Positions 10,247 through 24,079 are shown, counted from the stretch's first letter. The stretch is 64,000 nt of DNA from Raffaelea ambrosiae (GCA_002778195.1 PCDI01000016.1:731106-795105), one strand, 5' to 3'. Notes: generated by a model not told the origin, from the sequence alone. Program-made: numbers and translations.

Positions 10247-13200
10247 CGCTCTTATCCTGCCTGCACTGCCTGCGCATGCGTCCACGCGCCCGTCGAGTTG
10301 CCGAAAAGAGTGAAGCTCGAGAAACAGCCAGAAACGTGTTCTTCCACTTGGGTGCATCCCTAGAGTGTACACCGTACCGACGGCATGGGCCTGTATGGAC
10401 CTTTTGGGGGCTTCGGAGAAACAGAAACACACACATACACTCTTCCACCCCTTCCCCATCCTCGTGGCTCGCGCATGCAACACACAGCCAATCACAGCCC
10501 GACCCCTTGCTGGGCCACAAGCCAGGCTTGCATCTACTTTGTCAGACAACGAGTACCCGATCTTGCCACCAATAGTGTATGCATGTACGATGTACCTTGC
10601 ACGCACTACAGAGTACATAGCATGTAACAGGCAAAGAAGCATGTCTTACATTGTGCAGATGCGAGAAAAGGGAAAAGGAGCACCCGGTGCTCCGTGTGTA
10701 CTTGCTCGCATGGCCCTGTAGCAGGTGACCATAGCTTCCTGGCATGGTATCTATTCCTGTCCTGCGGCTGCACGAATGCTCGTACTCGACTTCTTGTCCC
10801 AAAGTCCACGGTTTTGTGGGTTGGATTCTGTATGGTCAGAACTGTCACCAGGTCGTGACGCAAGCATCGAACCAGGAACAGGATAATACTGAACGCCTCT
10901 TTTCTCCTCCTTCTTGCATTCAGACCGCTTCCCCTTTCCGGAACCTTCAGATGCCATTCTTTGTGTGATTTTGGTCCAGGGAACCCTGTGCTCGTATCAG
11001 ACCATGGACAGGCATCAAGAGAACCAGAAAAACAGAGAGAGACACACAATTGCTGACGGCGCATGCCGTCCTGCGTCCTGCAAGGCACGTCCAACCGAGC
11101 AAAACAAAGACATTCTGTGTCTCTCGTGAAAGAGGAGAGACAGAAAACAACGGGGCAGGGAAGAAGGCTCTGGACTTTTCGGTCCCTGGCTGAAACCCTC
11201 CATGTCTGCGTTGTATGCACCCCTTTCTTTGCCTTGTCTCTTTTCTTGTCCTTGCTTCCACGCCCTCCAGCCTCGTGCTTCTCGCTGCATCGGGCTGCAT
11301 TCGGGTTGCTTCCGGCCAACCATCTTGCTTTTCATTGCTTCCTGCTTCTTGTTTCCCAGCCATGATCCCCACAGCTTGTGTTTCGGCTTTGTCAAGACAA
11401 GGGAAGAAAAAAAAACACTGGGGACAAGACCCAAAAAAGATCGAAGAACACACAGACAGTGAACCAACCAAAAAAAGGACCTGGTTCATATCGTGCCAGC
11501 GCATACTATGTAGAAGGATTTTTTCCTCTTGGTTCACGGGATCTGATTCACAGAAAAACATTTCTTTCTTTTTTTGCTTTCCTTAATAAGGTATGCCTCC
11601 CCAAAGGCACTTCATCGGACGATCGAGCTAGCCCGTCCGTGTTTCTCAACTCCTGCTCCGGCTCTTGTAAAGTACTCGTACAGGACAAGGGAGGGGAGAA
11701 AAAAAAGAAAATATGCATTGGCGAATATGCACGGCGGCCCTGCTTGTAAGACAACGCACTGCCTTGTGTACCTGCCCCAAAACGCGCACAACGGCTGGCC
11801 CGCGAAGCCCAAGACAGCCAGCCAGCCCAATTGTGAGACGCAAAAAACGCAATGCAATGCACACGGCCAATGGAAAGGGGAACGACATATGCACGATGCA
11901 TTTCCGTCATTCTCTTTTCCCCAATCACCCAATTTCGATCTGCAGATGCAGCGAAAACCAGGGTGGTGCTGTGGCTTCGCCTCTCGCCTCTTGCCGTTGC
12001 GTAACAAACAAATCAATAAAAAAAGATACGCGGCAATGCTAGTTCTGGCTTGTGCTTTCGTTTTGCCCTCCTACGGAGTATCTTACACAGCCGGTTTGCC
12101 CTACGAGTGTCTGCTCCCGCAGAGCAAAACCGTGGTACTTTTGCCACGGGATCCGGTCCGCCTTGACCACCTCCCTCAGCCGACCCATCCAGGACAGCCA
12201 GCCTCCCCAGAAACCCATGCTTGGACCAAAAGGGAGAATGGCTTTGTTTTTTTTTTTTTGTTTTTTTCCTTCTTCCAGTGGGGGGGTTCTCCAAGGGCGC
12301 TGGGAAGGGCAACGGCAACGTCCCGCCTGTCCCGCAAGATGGAGATACTGTTAGAGCAAAGGGGAAAAAAAAAAGTAGGTGCACGGTTTAACTGGGTCGG
12401 GTCCGCCCATGGAGTCTTCCACCCGGACGGAGCCCGCCCCCTTTTTTCCCCTCTCCCTCTCCCTCTCCTCTCTCGCGATGACCATCATTGTGCCACAATG
12501 GATTCGTAAGATCACTCCTCTTCGGGAGCTGAATCATATGGATGACGTACGCGGCTGGACGGGATCGACTGAGAAGGACGGACGAACGCCCCCGGAGGCA
12601 ACAAGAGCAAAAGTACGAGCCCATATGAGCAAGCAGTTGCTCGTCCTCGTACTCTGACTGGACAAAAAAGAAAGAGCCCAAAAGAACCCATAACACCAGC
12701 GGCGACCCTTGTGGGCTGCCGGTCCCGAGGGTTTTAGTGGCTGGTCTCTCCGGCCACTACTCCCATGGCATGGTTTCTTTTTTTGTTGTTGTTTCTCGCC
12801 GAATTGTCTACTTGTACGAGTAGTTGCGAGCGTATCCCACGCCGGCCATGAGAGATTAGATGGAAACTAGAGACAGTATTGGCTCGAAAGAGACAGCCAT
12901 CCGCAGAAAACATTAGGCCGACAAACATCCGTTCGGATCAGTGCAGACCAGAGCACCCCAAGAACGAACCACGCCTCCGGCCAGTCATGACCCGACTGGG
13001 TTACAATAGTACTGCTCTAGGAGGGAGGGTGTTCCCCTTGGGTTCATGGGGTTCCTGTGTATGGTTCCCGCGTGTGGTTCCCTCGTGTTCCTTGTGTGGT
13101 GGTGCCCCCGTGGTGCGCCTTTGGTGAGGGGAAAGGGGGGACAACGACCGACCCGATCGTCTGGAACCCCGTTTTTTTCTTCAGTCTTCCAATCCAGCGT

Positions 13201-14309
13201 GGTGGGATTTCTTGGGCGATGGCGACACCACACACACGGGAAAGAACAAAAAAGAGGGCAGCAAGAAGATTGGCAAACACAACCACGAAACAAAATACGG
13301 GCCCCCGTCCGTCATGGAGGTCTCCTGTCATGAAGGTCTCCTGTTCCCTCTTAGCTGGAACTGTTCATCGTAGTACTTTCGAATTCAATATTCTTCTCTC
13401 TGCGATCTTCACTCGATCCTACGCTGTGTAAGCCTTGGTGGGAATCCTACAACAGGCCATGGCTTTTTTTTTTTCCCCTCGTTTGCTCAAGATTCCTTCG
13501 TGTCTTTCTCTTCTTCTTTTTTTTGGTTTGTTCTGCCTCGAGCTCGGTCATGGCTGGCCTCGTCCTCGGTCAGTCTTGTTTGTCAACTTTTCATTACGCC
13601 CTGCGCGGGTTGCCACTTCCATCAGCCCTGTATAACTAACTGTAAAAATTAAGAATACCATGTAAAAAAAATAGAAACAAAAAAGGCAGTAGAGACAACA
13701 AAAAGAAGAACCGACAAACCTCGATTCGCCCCCCAAAAGAATGGGGAAAGGCGGCTCGAAAGGCCCGAAAGAAACCATCTAACCGAACGGACCAGACTGG
13801 CCTTGGACCAGTGTTTCTTTACTATGTACATATTTAGCAGATAGGTTGCTAGTGTGTACATAGCAGCTCCCGCTCACTCTCTTGGGGCAGGCATGTTCCC
13901 AGGAGGAAGTCTTCCCCGGCCTCTCTCAATGGGGAGTGCTCGTCGGTCAATCGCCTGTTGTATTACAGTATGGTACTGTGTAGCTTGTTTTTTCTTAGTG
14001 ATTACGCAGTTGTGGACACCTGCTTTGTCACACTAGCGCCAGGTCTGCTCTTCTAGCCAGCGGCGCTACTGCACTTCGCTAAGGTCCCTGGGAGGGGTTG
14101 ACAAGCCAGGGCGACCACTGTAAAGCCTGGAGGATGACCACTGCAAGAATGGCTTGCTGCGAATAGCTGCCACACGCGAGGCACACCCTCCACCGCCGAC
14201 CGGCTGCCGCGACCGTAATTACGCCGTAACCTGTGCGTATACATAGCATAGTTAGCATCTTACGCCCTGCAGTTCGAACGGTCCTCGGGTATTTCCCAAA
14301 CTGGCAATG

Positions 14310-14341
14310 CCCTGAAAGTGACCTGAAAGTGACCTGAAAGG
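14310..14341. repeat. 11-nt tandem repeat (CCTGAAAGTGA)x3
   Basis: Three near-identical direct units in non-coding sequence. Confidence 0.9.
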
Positions 14342-14990
14342 TCGGGAGGCTTTCTCCCCCAAATTGCGCCCCAAGGCCCCGAAACACACCAAGGAAAAAG
14401 AAACGAGTCGCGCTTCGGCTGGTTCCCATATCCCATGCTTTTTTTTTCTTCCTGTGCAGTCTCGTAGTATTGCAGGGCACACAGTGTCGTTCCCTTTCCT
14501 GCTGTCGAGAAATACACAACCATTCTAGCCTCCCTGACTGACCGGGGTTCTCTTGTCCCTCGGAGGTTGGGTTGCATTCTTGTTTTCTTTTGCCTTTTCA
14601 TTCTCGGAGTATTTTTGCATATCCCACCTGCTCTTCTGTCCTTCTCGACAAAAAGTCCCCTCGCGCCACCAGAGAAAGGGCCCATAATACGAGTGGTATC
14701 CTGCCGGGTAACTACAAAGTATGTCTCACAGTACAAGAGGGGAGTTGTGCATGTTTGCTGTGTGTTATGACTGCTATGGGCCTTATGTGTGTTGTGTTAA
14801 GTAATATCTTACACATACATAGTACGACGCAGGATGATAACCAATATTTCCCCAGGGATGGCCCTCTCTGCACTGTAGCGCTGTAGCGAGGCCCGGGAGA
14901 TGCACCAAAAAAGGAAACCCTTGGAGACGTGGGACAAAAAGAGACAAGGCAAGGCGCAAAACCCACGAGGCCGATTTGGCTGGTCGACAG

Positions 14991-15045
14991 CCCGCAGACC
15001 ACCCGCAGGCCACCCGCAGGCCACCTGCAGGCCACCTGCAGGCCG
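14991..15045. repeat. 10-nt GC-rich tandem repeat (GCAGGCCACC)
   Basis: About five units; they differ only by a C/T change (CCCGCAGG or CCTGCAGG). Confidence 0.9.
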
Positions 15046-15680
15046 CGGCAAGAAATATCTGGTGAGTACGGTGGTAGCATCTCATACCGAACCAAAGAAA
15101 CAGAAGAAGACGACGAGGAGAACAAGACCTTTCTGCAAGAGTGCAGCTTTGGTCTGTTTCAGAGGGACGGGAAGAGCTCGCCGGCTGGGTCTATTTTCGC
15201 CTTTTCGTCTACCCCTGCCCTGTTGACTACAAGGAGTAAGTAGTCAGTAGTACTATGTAGTTACTATGTAACTATCCTGACTCGCATGGTGCAATGTACA
15301 AAGTATGGTATGAACAGCTGGACGGGACAGCAGACATGGCGAAACCAGGAAAATGGGAACGCGGGAAGAGAAAGAACTCTGGGTAATGCGGTTGCATTTG
15401 TTCTGTGTTTCTCGTTTTGGGTTGCTGGCGACGGGAAGGGATGCAGCGAGAACGAGGAGACAGCTTCATCCCCCCCACACGGACCTGGTTCCGCTCCGTC
15501 CCCCTCCCTCCTTTCTCTTTTTGTTCGTCATTCTCGTCCTATTCTGTTCCCATTTTTCGTCTGTCTTTGCTCATTGTCTATTGCTTGATGCAACACAACC
15601 CTGCATGATGACTGCACATCACTACCGAGTTTGTGCTCTGCGCGGCGAACGAGGTGGCAGCATACTATATGGTTGCAGTG

Positions 15681-15742
15681 AAGAAGAAAGTTGTCATAAA
15701 GAAGAAAGTTGTCATAAAGAAGCAATAGTCATAAAGAAGTTG
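15681..15742. repeat. 18-nt tandem repeat (AAGAAGAAAGTTGTCATA)
   Basis: Two full units and one degenerate third unit, in non-coding sequence. Confidence 0.85.
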
Positions 15743-16560
15743 CTTATTTGTACATTTTTTGGGTCTTGTGCAAATTTTCTTCTTCTCGTTTTCTTCAGCT
15801 CGTTCCAGGGCAAGGATTGTGTTTTGGAAAGGCCGAAAGAAGAAGGAGCTTCTTGGAGCTTCTTATGATTGACGCAAATTTGATATAGAGTTGCTCGCCT
15901 TTTGGGGCAGTTATTCTACTGCCAAGTCGTACGAGCAACTGCACATCTTTCTTGAAATTGCCACACCTTGTGTGTTGCACTACACACAATGCACCCCTAT
16001 GGTGTACGGATGGCCCATGTCCACGGTATATAAAAAAATGCTGATCGTGTTTTTTTTGGTCAGAGCTCGACTGCATGCAGCGCGTCTCGTACCGGCCACG
16101 ATAGGCTCGCCTGGCTCGGTGAAAGGCGGCTGTCATGGCCTGTTCGTTACCAGTCAGAACCCGCTATAATATGTGCGACAAACAGCGCAGGGAACCACCA
16201 ACCCGGCATAGGACAGGCCAAAAAAAAAAAAAGAAAAAAGAAAAGAAAAGAAAAAAAGAGTTGACAGCAAGCGAGCAAGCGAGCAACAGGAGACAGCGGC
16301 GACGCCGAAAAGGATCATTGGACTTTCTTTCCTTTTTTGATTGACGTGTGCGTGTCATTGTGTCTATTGTTGACATAGCCTCTCTTGGGTGTGTGGGCGT
16401 CGTCGTCTTGTGTGTGCGTGCCTCTCGGTGGGGACGAGACGGCCAATTTTGATCACCCAAGGAGATAAAAACCGCGTGGCATTTTACCACAACCGTGGGA
16501 TGGGGGAAACGCCGCCCTGAGAAATTTTACCTGGGAATGCCCTGGGGGGGGATGCCTCTC

Positions 16561-16660
16561 AGGGACAACCTTGGGCAACCTTGGGTTATCTTGGGGCAAG
16601 CAAGCCATCGAGGCAACCTTGGGAGACAACCTTGGGAGACAACCTGCACAAACCTCGGGA
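16561..16660. repeat. CAACCTTGGG-type minisatellite
   Basis: Interrupted ACAACCTTGGG/GAGACAACC units. Related CCTTGGGAGAC units recur at about 16740-16790. Confidence 0.8.
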
Positions 16661-18365
16661 AAGCCACTTTGGGACTTTTGGGAAACAGCTTCTTTTTTTA
16701 CGGGGCACCATCGACAACACAACCGTGGGGACCAAGAATCCTTGGGAGACATACCCTGGGAGAAAACCAACCTCGGACACAACCCTGCCGGGGGATGATG
16801 GTTGCTTTTGGAAAGGAAATCCCAATCTATCTCCTCGATGCAACTGCTACCTTTGTAGCTATCGTGCCTGCATACATAGTGGTTAACTACTATGGGAGAG
16901 GTGTCGTCTACTCACATATCTTACGAGTTTGCCCAGGGGCTTGGCGTGGGGAGTTGGATGTGACCACACACACACAATAGATAAGTTGCAGTTGCGATAT
17001 GCAAGGCATGGGCACAGTTGTCTCCTTACGGCGGAAGATAACTACCAACTGCGTAGTTAGTTGCTCAATCAAGCCCCGGTAAGAATTTGTGCGGCCTTTT
17101 ACTTTCCCCGTCACGCTTGACCGAGCCGTAGCTACTATGTAAGTGGTACTGCAGTTGTTTTTCTTTTCGTGCCTTTTGCGTCTTTTAGTATTTTGGCACC
17201 CTGCATGATAGAGACGGCTAAGAAAGGAAGGGAGAAGAAAAAAGAAAAGAAAAAAAAAAAAAAAAGAAGAAAAGGCCACATCATCCATGTTCTGCAAATT
17301 GGCATCCCTCATGCGCATATGGGTTGTCTGGTCTTTGTTTTTTTTTGCGGTTTCTTTGGGTCTGGACTTTTGGTAGTTACTCGGAGGAGAGAAGAGAGAG
17401 AGATATGGATAGCAAGGATGGATGAATTGGGGGTTTCCACCCTGGACGCACAGCCTTCTGGCCACCCTCTCCGACGCACCTGTTTTTGAGATAGGTGGTG
17501 GTCTCCGTCCAGGCACCAAAAGCCAGGCACCCACCCACTCACAAGAGAAAGCCCACCACCCCCCCAATTGCGCATGCATAATCCAGGGGTCTTTTCTTAC
17601 TCGACGAAGGAGCTCGTCGAGAAGAGGGGAAAGAAGAGCTAAACTACTACGAGCAGTTGGAGGAAAACCCACACATGCGCCGCCGCCGGTGAACGGGGCG
17701 GGCGCACAGACTGAGCGATGATGCCGTCTTTTGGCGTCATATTTCACTTTTTTTTTTTCGAGTGAAATCATACCGTCATAGTTTGGATTGCTTTGGGGGT
17801 TGTGAGCATTGCTCGCAGAGTCTTTTACGTAGTCGTTGGTCTTTAGAGTCGTTTAGTGCGAGGCGAACTCTTTTTGCTTTTCGGGATTGTCTTGCATCTT
17901 GGAACAGTTTTGCTTTTTTGGAATAATTTTTTTTCTTTCTTTTTTTTCTTATTTCCTTTTTTTCTTTCTTTTTTGCCCTCTCCCGGCTGGCAACTGCCCT
18001 TTTCTCTCTTCCGTTGGAACGGCCGTTTGGCGAAACAGATTTCAAGAAAGCAATGAAGTGAAAAGACGGAACACCGGAAAAAAAAAGAAAGAATGGAGGA
18101 AACCACACACATGTCGGTGTATTTCCTAATCCAGTCGTGGACACCGATGACTGGGAAGACGTGTGGATTTGAAAAAGTGGCCTTGGGGAGACACTTCTGC
18201 GGTGTACACCTACGAGGACGAGTTGTGGTTCGCATACGACTCCGTGCATCCAGGCCCTGGAAAAGACCTCATGTTGGATGCAAACGGCACGCAAACCAAC
18301 ACAACCAACACAACCGTCTCGTTTTGTGACCACGATGCAGGATGACTAAAAGCCAGCCAGCATAT

Positions 18366-18394
18366 AATAAAATAAAATAAAATAAAAATAAAAT
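18366..18394. repeat. (AAAAT)n microsatellite
   Basis: Pentamer run of about six units. Confidence 0.9.
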
Positions 18395-18517
18395 AGACGA
18401 GGGATCATGCATGCCAGGTGGACCAGGGCCGCACGGCAGAGGTCGCCGAACAAGCAAGGAGGTGGATCCTTCCTTTTGGGCGACAAGGACACAGACAGAC
18501 TGTGACAAGCTGCGACA

Positions 18518-18588
18518 GACTTGTCAAAAGACTTGTCAAAAGACTTGTCAAAAGACCCGTCAAAAGACCTGTCAACAGACTTGTCAGA
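18518..18588. repeat. 12-nt minisatellite (ACTTGTCAAAAG)
   Basis: Six head-to-tail 12-mers. The first three are identical and the last three diverge by single bases. In one frame it reads TCQK repeats, but no gene context supports coding. Confidence 0.9.
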
Positions 18589-19928
18589 ATGACAGTGCCC
18601 TGGCTGAAGACTGGGCAAAGCAGTCGGATGCCACACTTTTGCTGCCATCTTGCTGCTGCTTGTTCAGGCGAAATGCATCGCCATCTGCTCTATACGCAAA
18701 CGGCACGTTGCAACGGATAGACCAGCCGATTAGCAGAAAGAGGAAGCTGGGCTCTTTCCTTGACCATGTCCCATGCCAAGAAACAGCCCGCACTGAGCAG
18801 GTCCATTGCAGTGATCGCCGTTCTGCAACCTCTCCCCCAGCCTGTCCATCGACCTGTCGTTTTTTTTTTTTTTTTTTTTTTGGCTGCTCGACTGCCATGT
18901 ACTTTGTAGCAATCGTGTGAACGCTCATACTGTGTCGTCTGTTTTGCTACCTGTTTGGGGGTGTGTGCCCAGGAGATACTCGTAGTAGTTACACATAACT
19001 AGTATTGGGGCTACTGCACCAACTGCTCTCTTTTTTTTCCTGTTCGACTGGGTTTCTGCAGCAAGAAACCCCCGACTAGCAGTGGGGGGCACTGCATGGC
19101 TTCTGATTGGTCCGCGGCAACGTGCCCGGACCACTGGCGCGTGTTTTTTTTTTATGGTGTATTTCTTCTTACCCAGGATGTGATTTCGCTGCGGCCAGGG
19201 AACAGGGATGCTCATTCTTCTGCGTCTTCTGCGGCTTCTCTTCTCTTTCCCTCTTGGCTCTCTCTCTCTCTCTTAGCCCTCTCCTAGCTCTTCTCTTCCA
19301 CACCCCTCTTTTGGGTCGTCCTCCTTCCCAATTTTCCTTCTCTTTTCGAGCGTATCTCATCCGTCGGCTGCCACGCGATGCAACGTGAACCCACTGGCCA
19401 AAGAGAAGACGAAGGGGCTCTGTTGTGGACGGCGCAGACGCGCAGATGGGGTTGATTTACAGAGCAGATTTCTCCCCCGTCTCCAGTACCTTGAACGCGA
19501 AAACCGCGGTTTGGGTCCGCTGCCCCCCCCCGACCTGGTAGCTCGTAGATGCCTGTCTTGCAGATGCCTGCCCTGTAGATGCTTGCATGTGCGATTTACT
19601 GTGTGCGCGTACGACCGATGTCCCTGTATTCTCTCCCATCCATATTACAGGGTTCCCGGCTGGTTCTGGCTCCCAGCCCCAGTTCCAGGTCTGGTTCAGA
19701 GGCATCCAGGAACAGAGGAAAGAAAGGTACCACCGTAAGGATAGCCCTGAACCCGGCACGGACAGAAATGTGGACAGGGCCATGCAAGGATCACGGCTCC
19801 AGGCGATCATTGGTCAATGGGGGGGCAAACGAGGAATAAGTCACTTTCGTAGCCAGCACAGTGAAAAAAAAAATCAAAAGGGCCCCAAGTTGGGACCTCT
19901 GCCAAAAAAAGGCTCTCCCAGGGCTTTC

Positions 19929-19934
<6 letters not shown>

Positions 19935-19961
<27 letters not shown>
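19935..19961. repeat. (CT)n microsatellite
   Basis: About 13 CT dinucleotides. Confidence 0.9.
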
Positions 19962-20481
19962 GCTTGCAGCCATTTCCACAACCCATGCTGTCGGTTTCGA
20001 GCTTTCACGTTGTAGGAAGGAGAGAATGGAAGATCTTGATAAGACACTCCCAAGGAAAGGATCCAACTGGGGTTCTTTCGTCTCTTCTCCGTGTTTCTAC
20101 GGGGTGTACTATGCAATTCACGAAAAGATTCTGCATGTTCAGCCCCATTGGTGTTTTTCGTTTTCCTCAAACAGCCCAAGGCACCTACCAAAAAGAAACA
20201 AAACGAAAAGAAAAAAGTGAGAACTGACAAGGTGCGGCTGTGGCTGGCCGGCTCTCCCACCACTGAGTCACCGACCACTACCTCCCGACAGCTCGTCACT
20301 TCACTTCTGTATGTCTCGTCTCTGTCTCTCTTGTCTGTTTCTCGCTTGTCGGTCTGTCCATCACCCCCATCCCATGCATACTCGTACTGTAACTGCGGTG
20401 CCCGGTGCCCGGTGCCCGACATCACCGAAGATTGGAGTGCATCAGTTCGTTGTCAACGTTGTTTCGTCTTTTTGTTGCCCT

Positions 20482-20513
20482 CGTCGTCGGCGGCGGCGGC
20501 GGCGGCGGCGGCG
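20482..20513. repeat. (CGG)n trinucleotide repeat
   Basis: About nine CGG/GGC triplets in otherwise non-coding sequence. Confidence 0.9.
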
Positions 20514-22799
20514 TTGCCTCGATCTTCGGCTTTTTTTTGCCTTCCCTCCCAAGCCATCGCTCCGAGCAAGAAAAAAAGTGAGAACTGAGAGAAAGCCAGC
20601 GCGCCCCGGCGGAGGGTGGGGGACGACGGGAAGGAATGAGGAAATCGTCGTCCGATGCTACTTGAAAGAGTGAAAGGGAGCGATAGTACGAGTACGCGCA
20701 TGTGTAAGTGGACTGGACGATCATCACGCGCCGGCCGAGAGGGGGGAGGGAGGCGACGGGACAGCAACCCCAAAGGGAGAGGCACCGCCCGAGACGACTC
20801 CTCTGTAGTAGTATTGATCGTTGCCTCTTCGGCAGCGGGACGGGGCCGGAGGCGATGGGCGGGCAACATTTGTCCAAAAAAAGACCAAGTAGCCAAATCA
20901 AATACGAAGAGGCCAGGCTGGCACGCCCTGGACGTCATGGCTGGTTTTTGCTACTATCATGGCCCCGTGAACAGGGGCGATTTTCCCTCCTTTCCAGGGA
21001 TCGCATTTTCGTTTGCCCCCTCTACATGGCAAGATGGCTAGTATGATTACAGGCACGCGCTGGCCCGTAGTCGCAAGTCCCTTACCCCATGTTTTTTTTT
21101 TCTTTAGTTAGCATTCCGGTTTTATTGGGTCTGTTTGTTTCGCCTTTTTTCCAAGGCCGCCGCCCAGTTTCCCCTTTTATTTTGTCCCTCTTGTCTTGTC
21201 CATTCTTGGCCCTGAACTGCCGGTGGAAGACCAGGGATCCCGGTGCTGGGGGAGAAAAGCAGGTCAGCAAGTCGATGCACACTGTCAGGTACAAGAGGTC
21301 AGACAAGTCTACTGGATCTTACGAGCATGGCTTGGGCACACGCCGTGCTCTGCTTGTAACAAGAGCTATGGCCTGGTTTGGCTTACTCATAGAATCCCTC
21401 TTGACCCTCTACCAATGCGACTCCCCATACACGCGGGTAAGAGGGGGCGGCCCTCTTTTTGGCCTGGACCCTACAGGCTACTACTGGACCATACGCGGCA
21501 CTTTGGAGGTTCTTCCAGATGGGACGGGGCACGGGAAAGTGGAGGAGGAGAGAGACTAAGGTAATTTTTTTGAAGAAATACAAAGTAACTACATACGAGT
21601 AAAAATAAAACTAATAAAAAAAGACAAAAAAAAAAGAGACAAAACAATGGTGGCCAAAACGCATCCTCCTCCTCTGATGCCAGGCACATCCTTCTCCTTT
21701 GCTGCGAAACGCACGAGAGGTCGAAGGGATGTCCAACAAAAGGGACTGCCATAGCGTCGCCAAAAGGGATGGACTCCTTGAATAACCAGGGGCAGCTGTC
21801 AGCGCCAACTAGCATAGCCATCGAATTTTTATTTTTTTTATTCTTCCAGTCTTCTACGACCGTCGACAATCCAAAATGTTTCCACCTCCTGGCTCTGGAC
21901 GGCCGGACACCTTCTGCCGTTGGATCAGGGCGGCCCCCTGGTGCGCATACGAGTATGCGTGTCTCACCACGGAGTCCGTTTTATCTGCTGGCGTCGTCTC
22001 AGAGGTCCTCGTGCAAGATGCCATGCACGCGTACTTGTTAGTGCAAGCCATCCAACGGCGTGTGTCAGTGCCAGGACCAAAAGGTTAAAGTGCTTGCATC
22101 GCTGTCAGAGAAAAACCGTTGGCAGACTGGGTGTTGTCTCCGTTGTCCGAAAAAAAAAAAGTTGAGGCCCAACATGGACCGGAAATAGAAAAAAAAAAAA
22201 AAAGAGCTCCCCGTTGTCTTGGTAGGCTTGCTGCGCACGCATGCCTGCCGTGTCTGCCGTGCAAGAGAACAGCTGCGTATTATTACGGAACCCGTTCCGG
22301 ACATCTGAACTCCCCTCCTCTGAGAAGTCGCCATTCGTGCTCACGCTTGTGCGTCGTTTGTACGGGTCGCGGCAGTGGAGACACGGCACAAGTCATCCTC
22401 CTTCCAAGACGCGCCCACCCAAGCCTGTGATCCTCTCTCGTGCATAGGAGAGCTCGTATCGTCTGGACTCCCCTTGCTGCTTTGCTCGCTCTCTCTCTCT
22501 CTCAAAAAAAAAGGACGGTCTCTGGTGTGCCCGTGTGTCCTTCGTAGCCTCTCCACAGCTGTGTCCTTGCGTCCTGCGGGCTGTGTTCCCACTTGCAAAA
22601 CGCCCAAACCAATCCACATGCAATCCACCAAGCACACACACGCACGCACAAAAAAAAAGTCCAAGTTCTCCCCGAGACTGCTGCTGCACAGACTCGGCGT
22701 GGGCCAGAAGAGAAACCTAGAAACGGGGCAAAAGAGCCTGCAGGAAATGTGACACAGAGTTGAGTAAGAGGAGGAAAAAGAGAGAAGAGAGGGGGAAAA

Positions 22800-22843
22800 A
22801 TCAGAAAAAATGCAGAAAAAATGCAGAAAAAATGCAGAAAAAT
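22800..22843. repeat. 11-nt A-rich tandem repeat (TGCAGAAAAAA)
   Basis: About three and a half units. Confidence 0.85.
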
Positions 22844-23230
22844 CTTGACAAGACGCGCTTTTTTTTTTTTTTTTTCCGGAAGCGAGACGTGCGTTTTGAC
22901 CTTCGCAGAAGAGGCCATTGGCTACAGACGCCCAATGCGTGAGCGTGACGCGAGAAGACGAGAAGACTCCAATGCACGTTTTTTTTTTTTTTTTGGTTTG
23001 GTTTGGTTTGTGAGAAGACCCGTGTTTCCTTTTCCTTCTGTTTCGGATTGTCTCTCCTCGGCTCGCTTGTCTCTTTTGTTCTTGTCCCGTCTTCGCATGC
23101 ACTGTCTGTCTTGCGGTCTGGCAGTGGTGTTGCTCGTGCAGCAACATCGGCCGTGTAAGAGCCACATGCACGGATCGGTCCCTTCTGTCCCACCAATGCC
23201 AGGGCTGTCCGCTTTTTTTCGCATTGCTTC

Positions 23231-23265
23231 TTTTTATTTTATTTTATTTTATTTTATTTTATTTT
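23231..23265. repeat. (TTTTA)n microsatellite
   Basis: Seven pentamers in an uninterrupted run. Confidence 0.95.
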
Positions 23266-23359
23266 GGTCTACGTTTTACGTCGACCGTTTGTTTCTCATT
23301 GGCACAAGCTACACCGAGAAAAAAGAAGAAAAAGAAAATACAGCAAGAGAAGAGAAAAC

Positions 23360-23417
23360 AAGGGGGTTCTCGAAGAGAAAGGGAAAGAAAGAACGAAAAA
23401 AACTCGAGAACCCCCTT
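23360..23417. repeat. Hairpin with perfect 14-bp arms
   Basis: The arm AAGGGGGTTCTCGA (23360-23373) is the exact reverse complement of 23404-23417. The 30-nt loop is almost pure purine. Nothing around it looks like a gene end, so calling it a terminator would be unsupported. Confidence 0.9.
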
Positions 23418-23513
23418 CTCTTGAAACACGCAAAAAAGCCACAGCAGCATGGCCAGACCGTCTGTTCGTATGGGCAACCCTCGGTGCCTGTGATCGAGGA
23501 CAGAGCCGATGTA

Positions 23514-23642
23514 TTTTTTCATGTTTTTCATGTTTTTCATGTTTTTCATGTTTTTCATGTTTTTTGTGTTGTGTAATTTTACATATTTTACATATTTTTC
23601 ATGTTTTCATGTTTTCATGTTTTCATGTTTTCATGTTTTCCT
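23514..23642. repeat. TTTTTCATG / TTTTCATG minisatellite
   Basis: Five 9-mer units (23514-23560), a short interruption, then about six 8-mer units (23595-23642) of the same motif with one T fewer. Confidence 0.9.
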
Positions 23643-24079
23643 GCTTTCACCATCCGGCCCTGGCCCATGTGTTATCATATGCGTACGAGCGTACGATCAG
23701 GTGGAACAACAGCACTCGTACACAAACGCGTGTCGAGCGAGAACACACAAGCACAAGCACAGAAACCCATGCTGTCCCTCTCGTGATATCACAAACCTGG
23801 GGAAACACAAGCAAAGCACAGTCCACCACCACCACGCCACCAGCAACCAACACCCTCGTCCAAACAGCCGATGTATTTGTCACCCATGAGAGGTAAGGGA
23901 GGCGCTTAAGAAACAGAGGGTCAAGATAAGGAGGATGGTGAACACGCCTGCTGTACTACCCACCTGCACGGGCTTGCCGTGTCTTTTTTTGGTCGTCCAC
24001 GAGAAATCTCATGTTTTGTGTGTCGAGGGCAGGGTGGCACATGCGGCTCTGCCGTTTCGTTTACTATTTGGATTTTCAC

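Larger units (their letters stand above)
10001..15000. other. Gene desert, part 2
   Basis: No gene can be supported. Open frames of up to about 310 codons occur (for example 11574-12509, plus) but have low-complexity composition and no recognisable domain. The stretch contains short minisatellites at 14310 and 14991, and many TAC-N-GTA motifs (10027, 10230, 10368, 11504, 11673, 12072, 12809, 12815, 13820, 14713, 14816). Confidence 0.6.
15001..20000. other. Gene desert, part 3
   Basis: No gene can be supported on either strand. The stretch is rich in tandem arrays (15681, 16561, 18366, 18518, 19935) and long A/T homopolymers, with TACTATGTA copies at 15251, 15262 and 17133. Confidence 0.6.

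Noticed and set aside
10855..10885. GTTCGATGC on the minus strand as a tRNA B box
   Set aside because: The flanking bases do not form a T stem, and no A box or acceptor stem could be found.
11574..12509. 311-codon plus-strand frame in the desert
   Set aside because: It contains homopolymer-encoded Phe and Lys runs, has no domain, and lacks the codon bias of the real genes.
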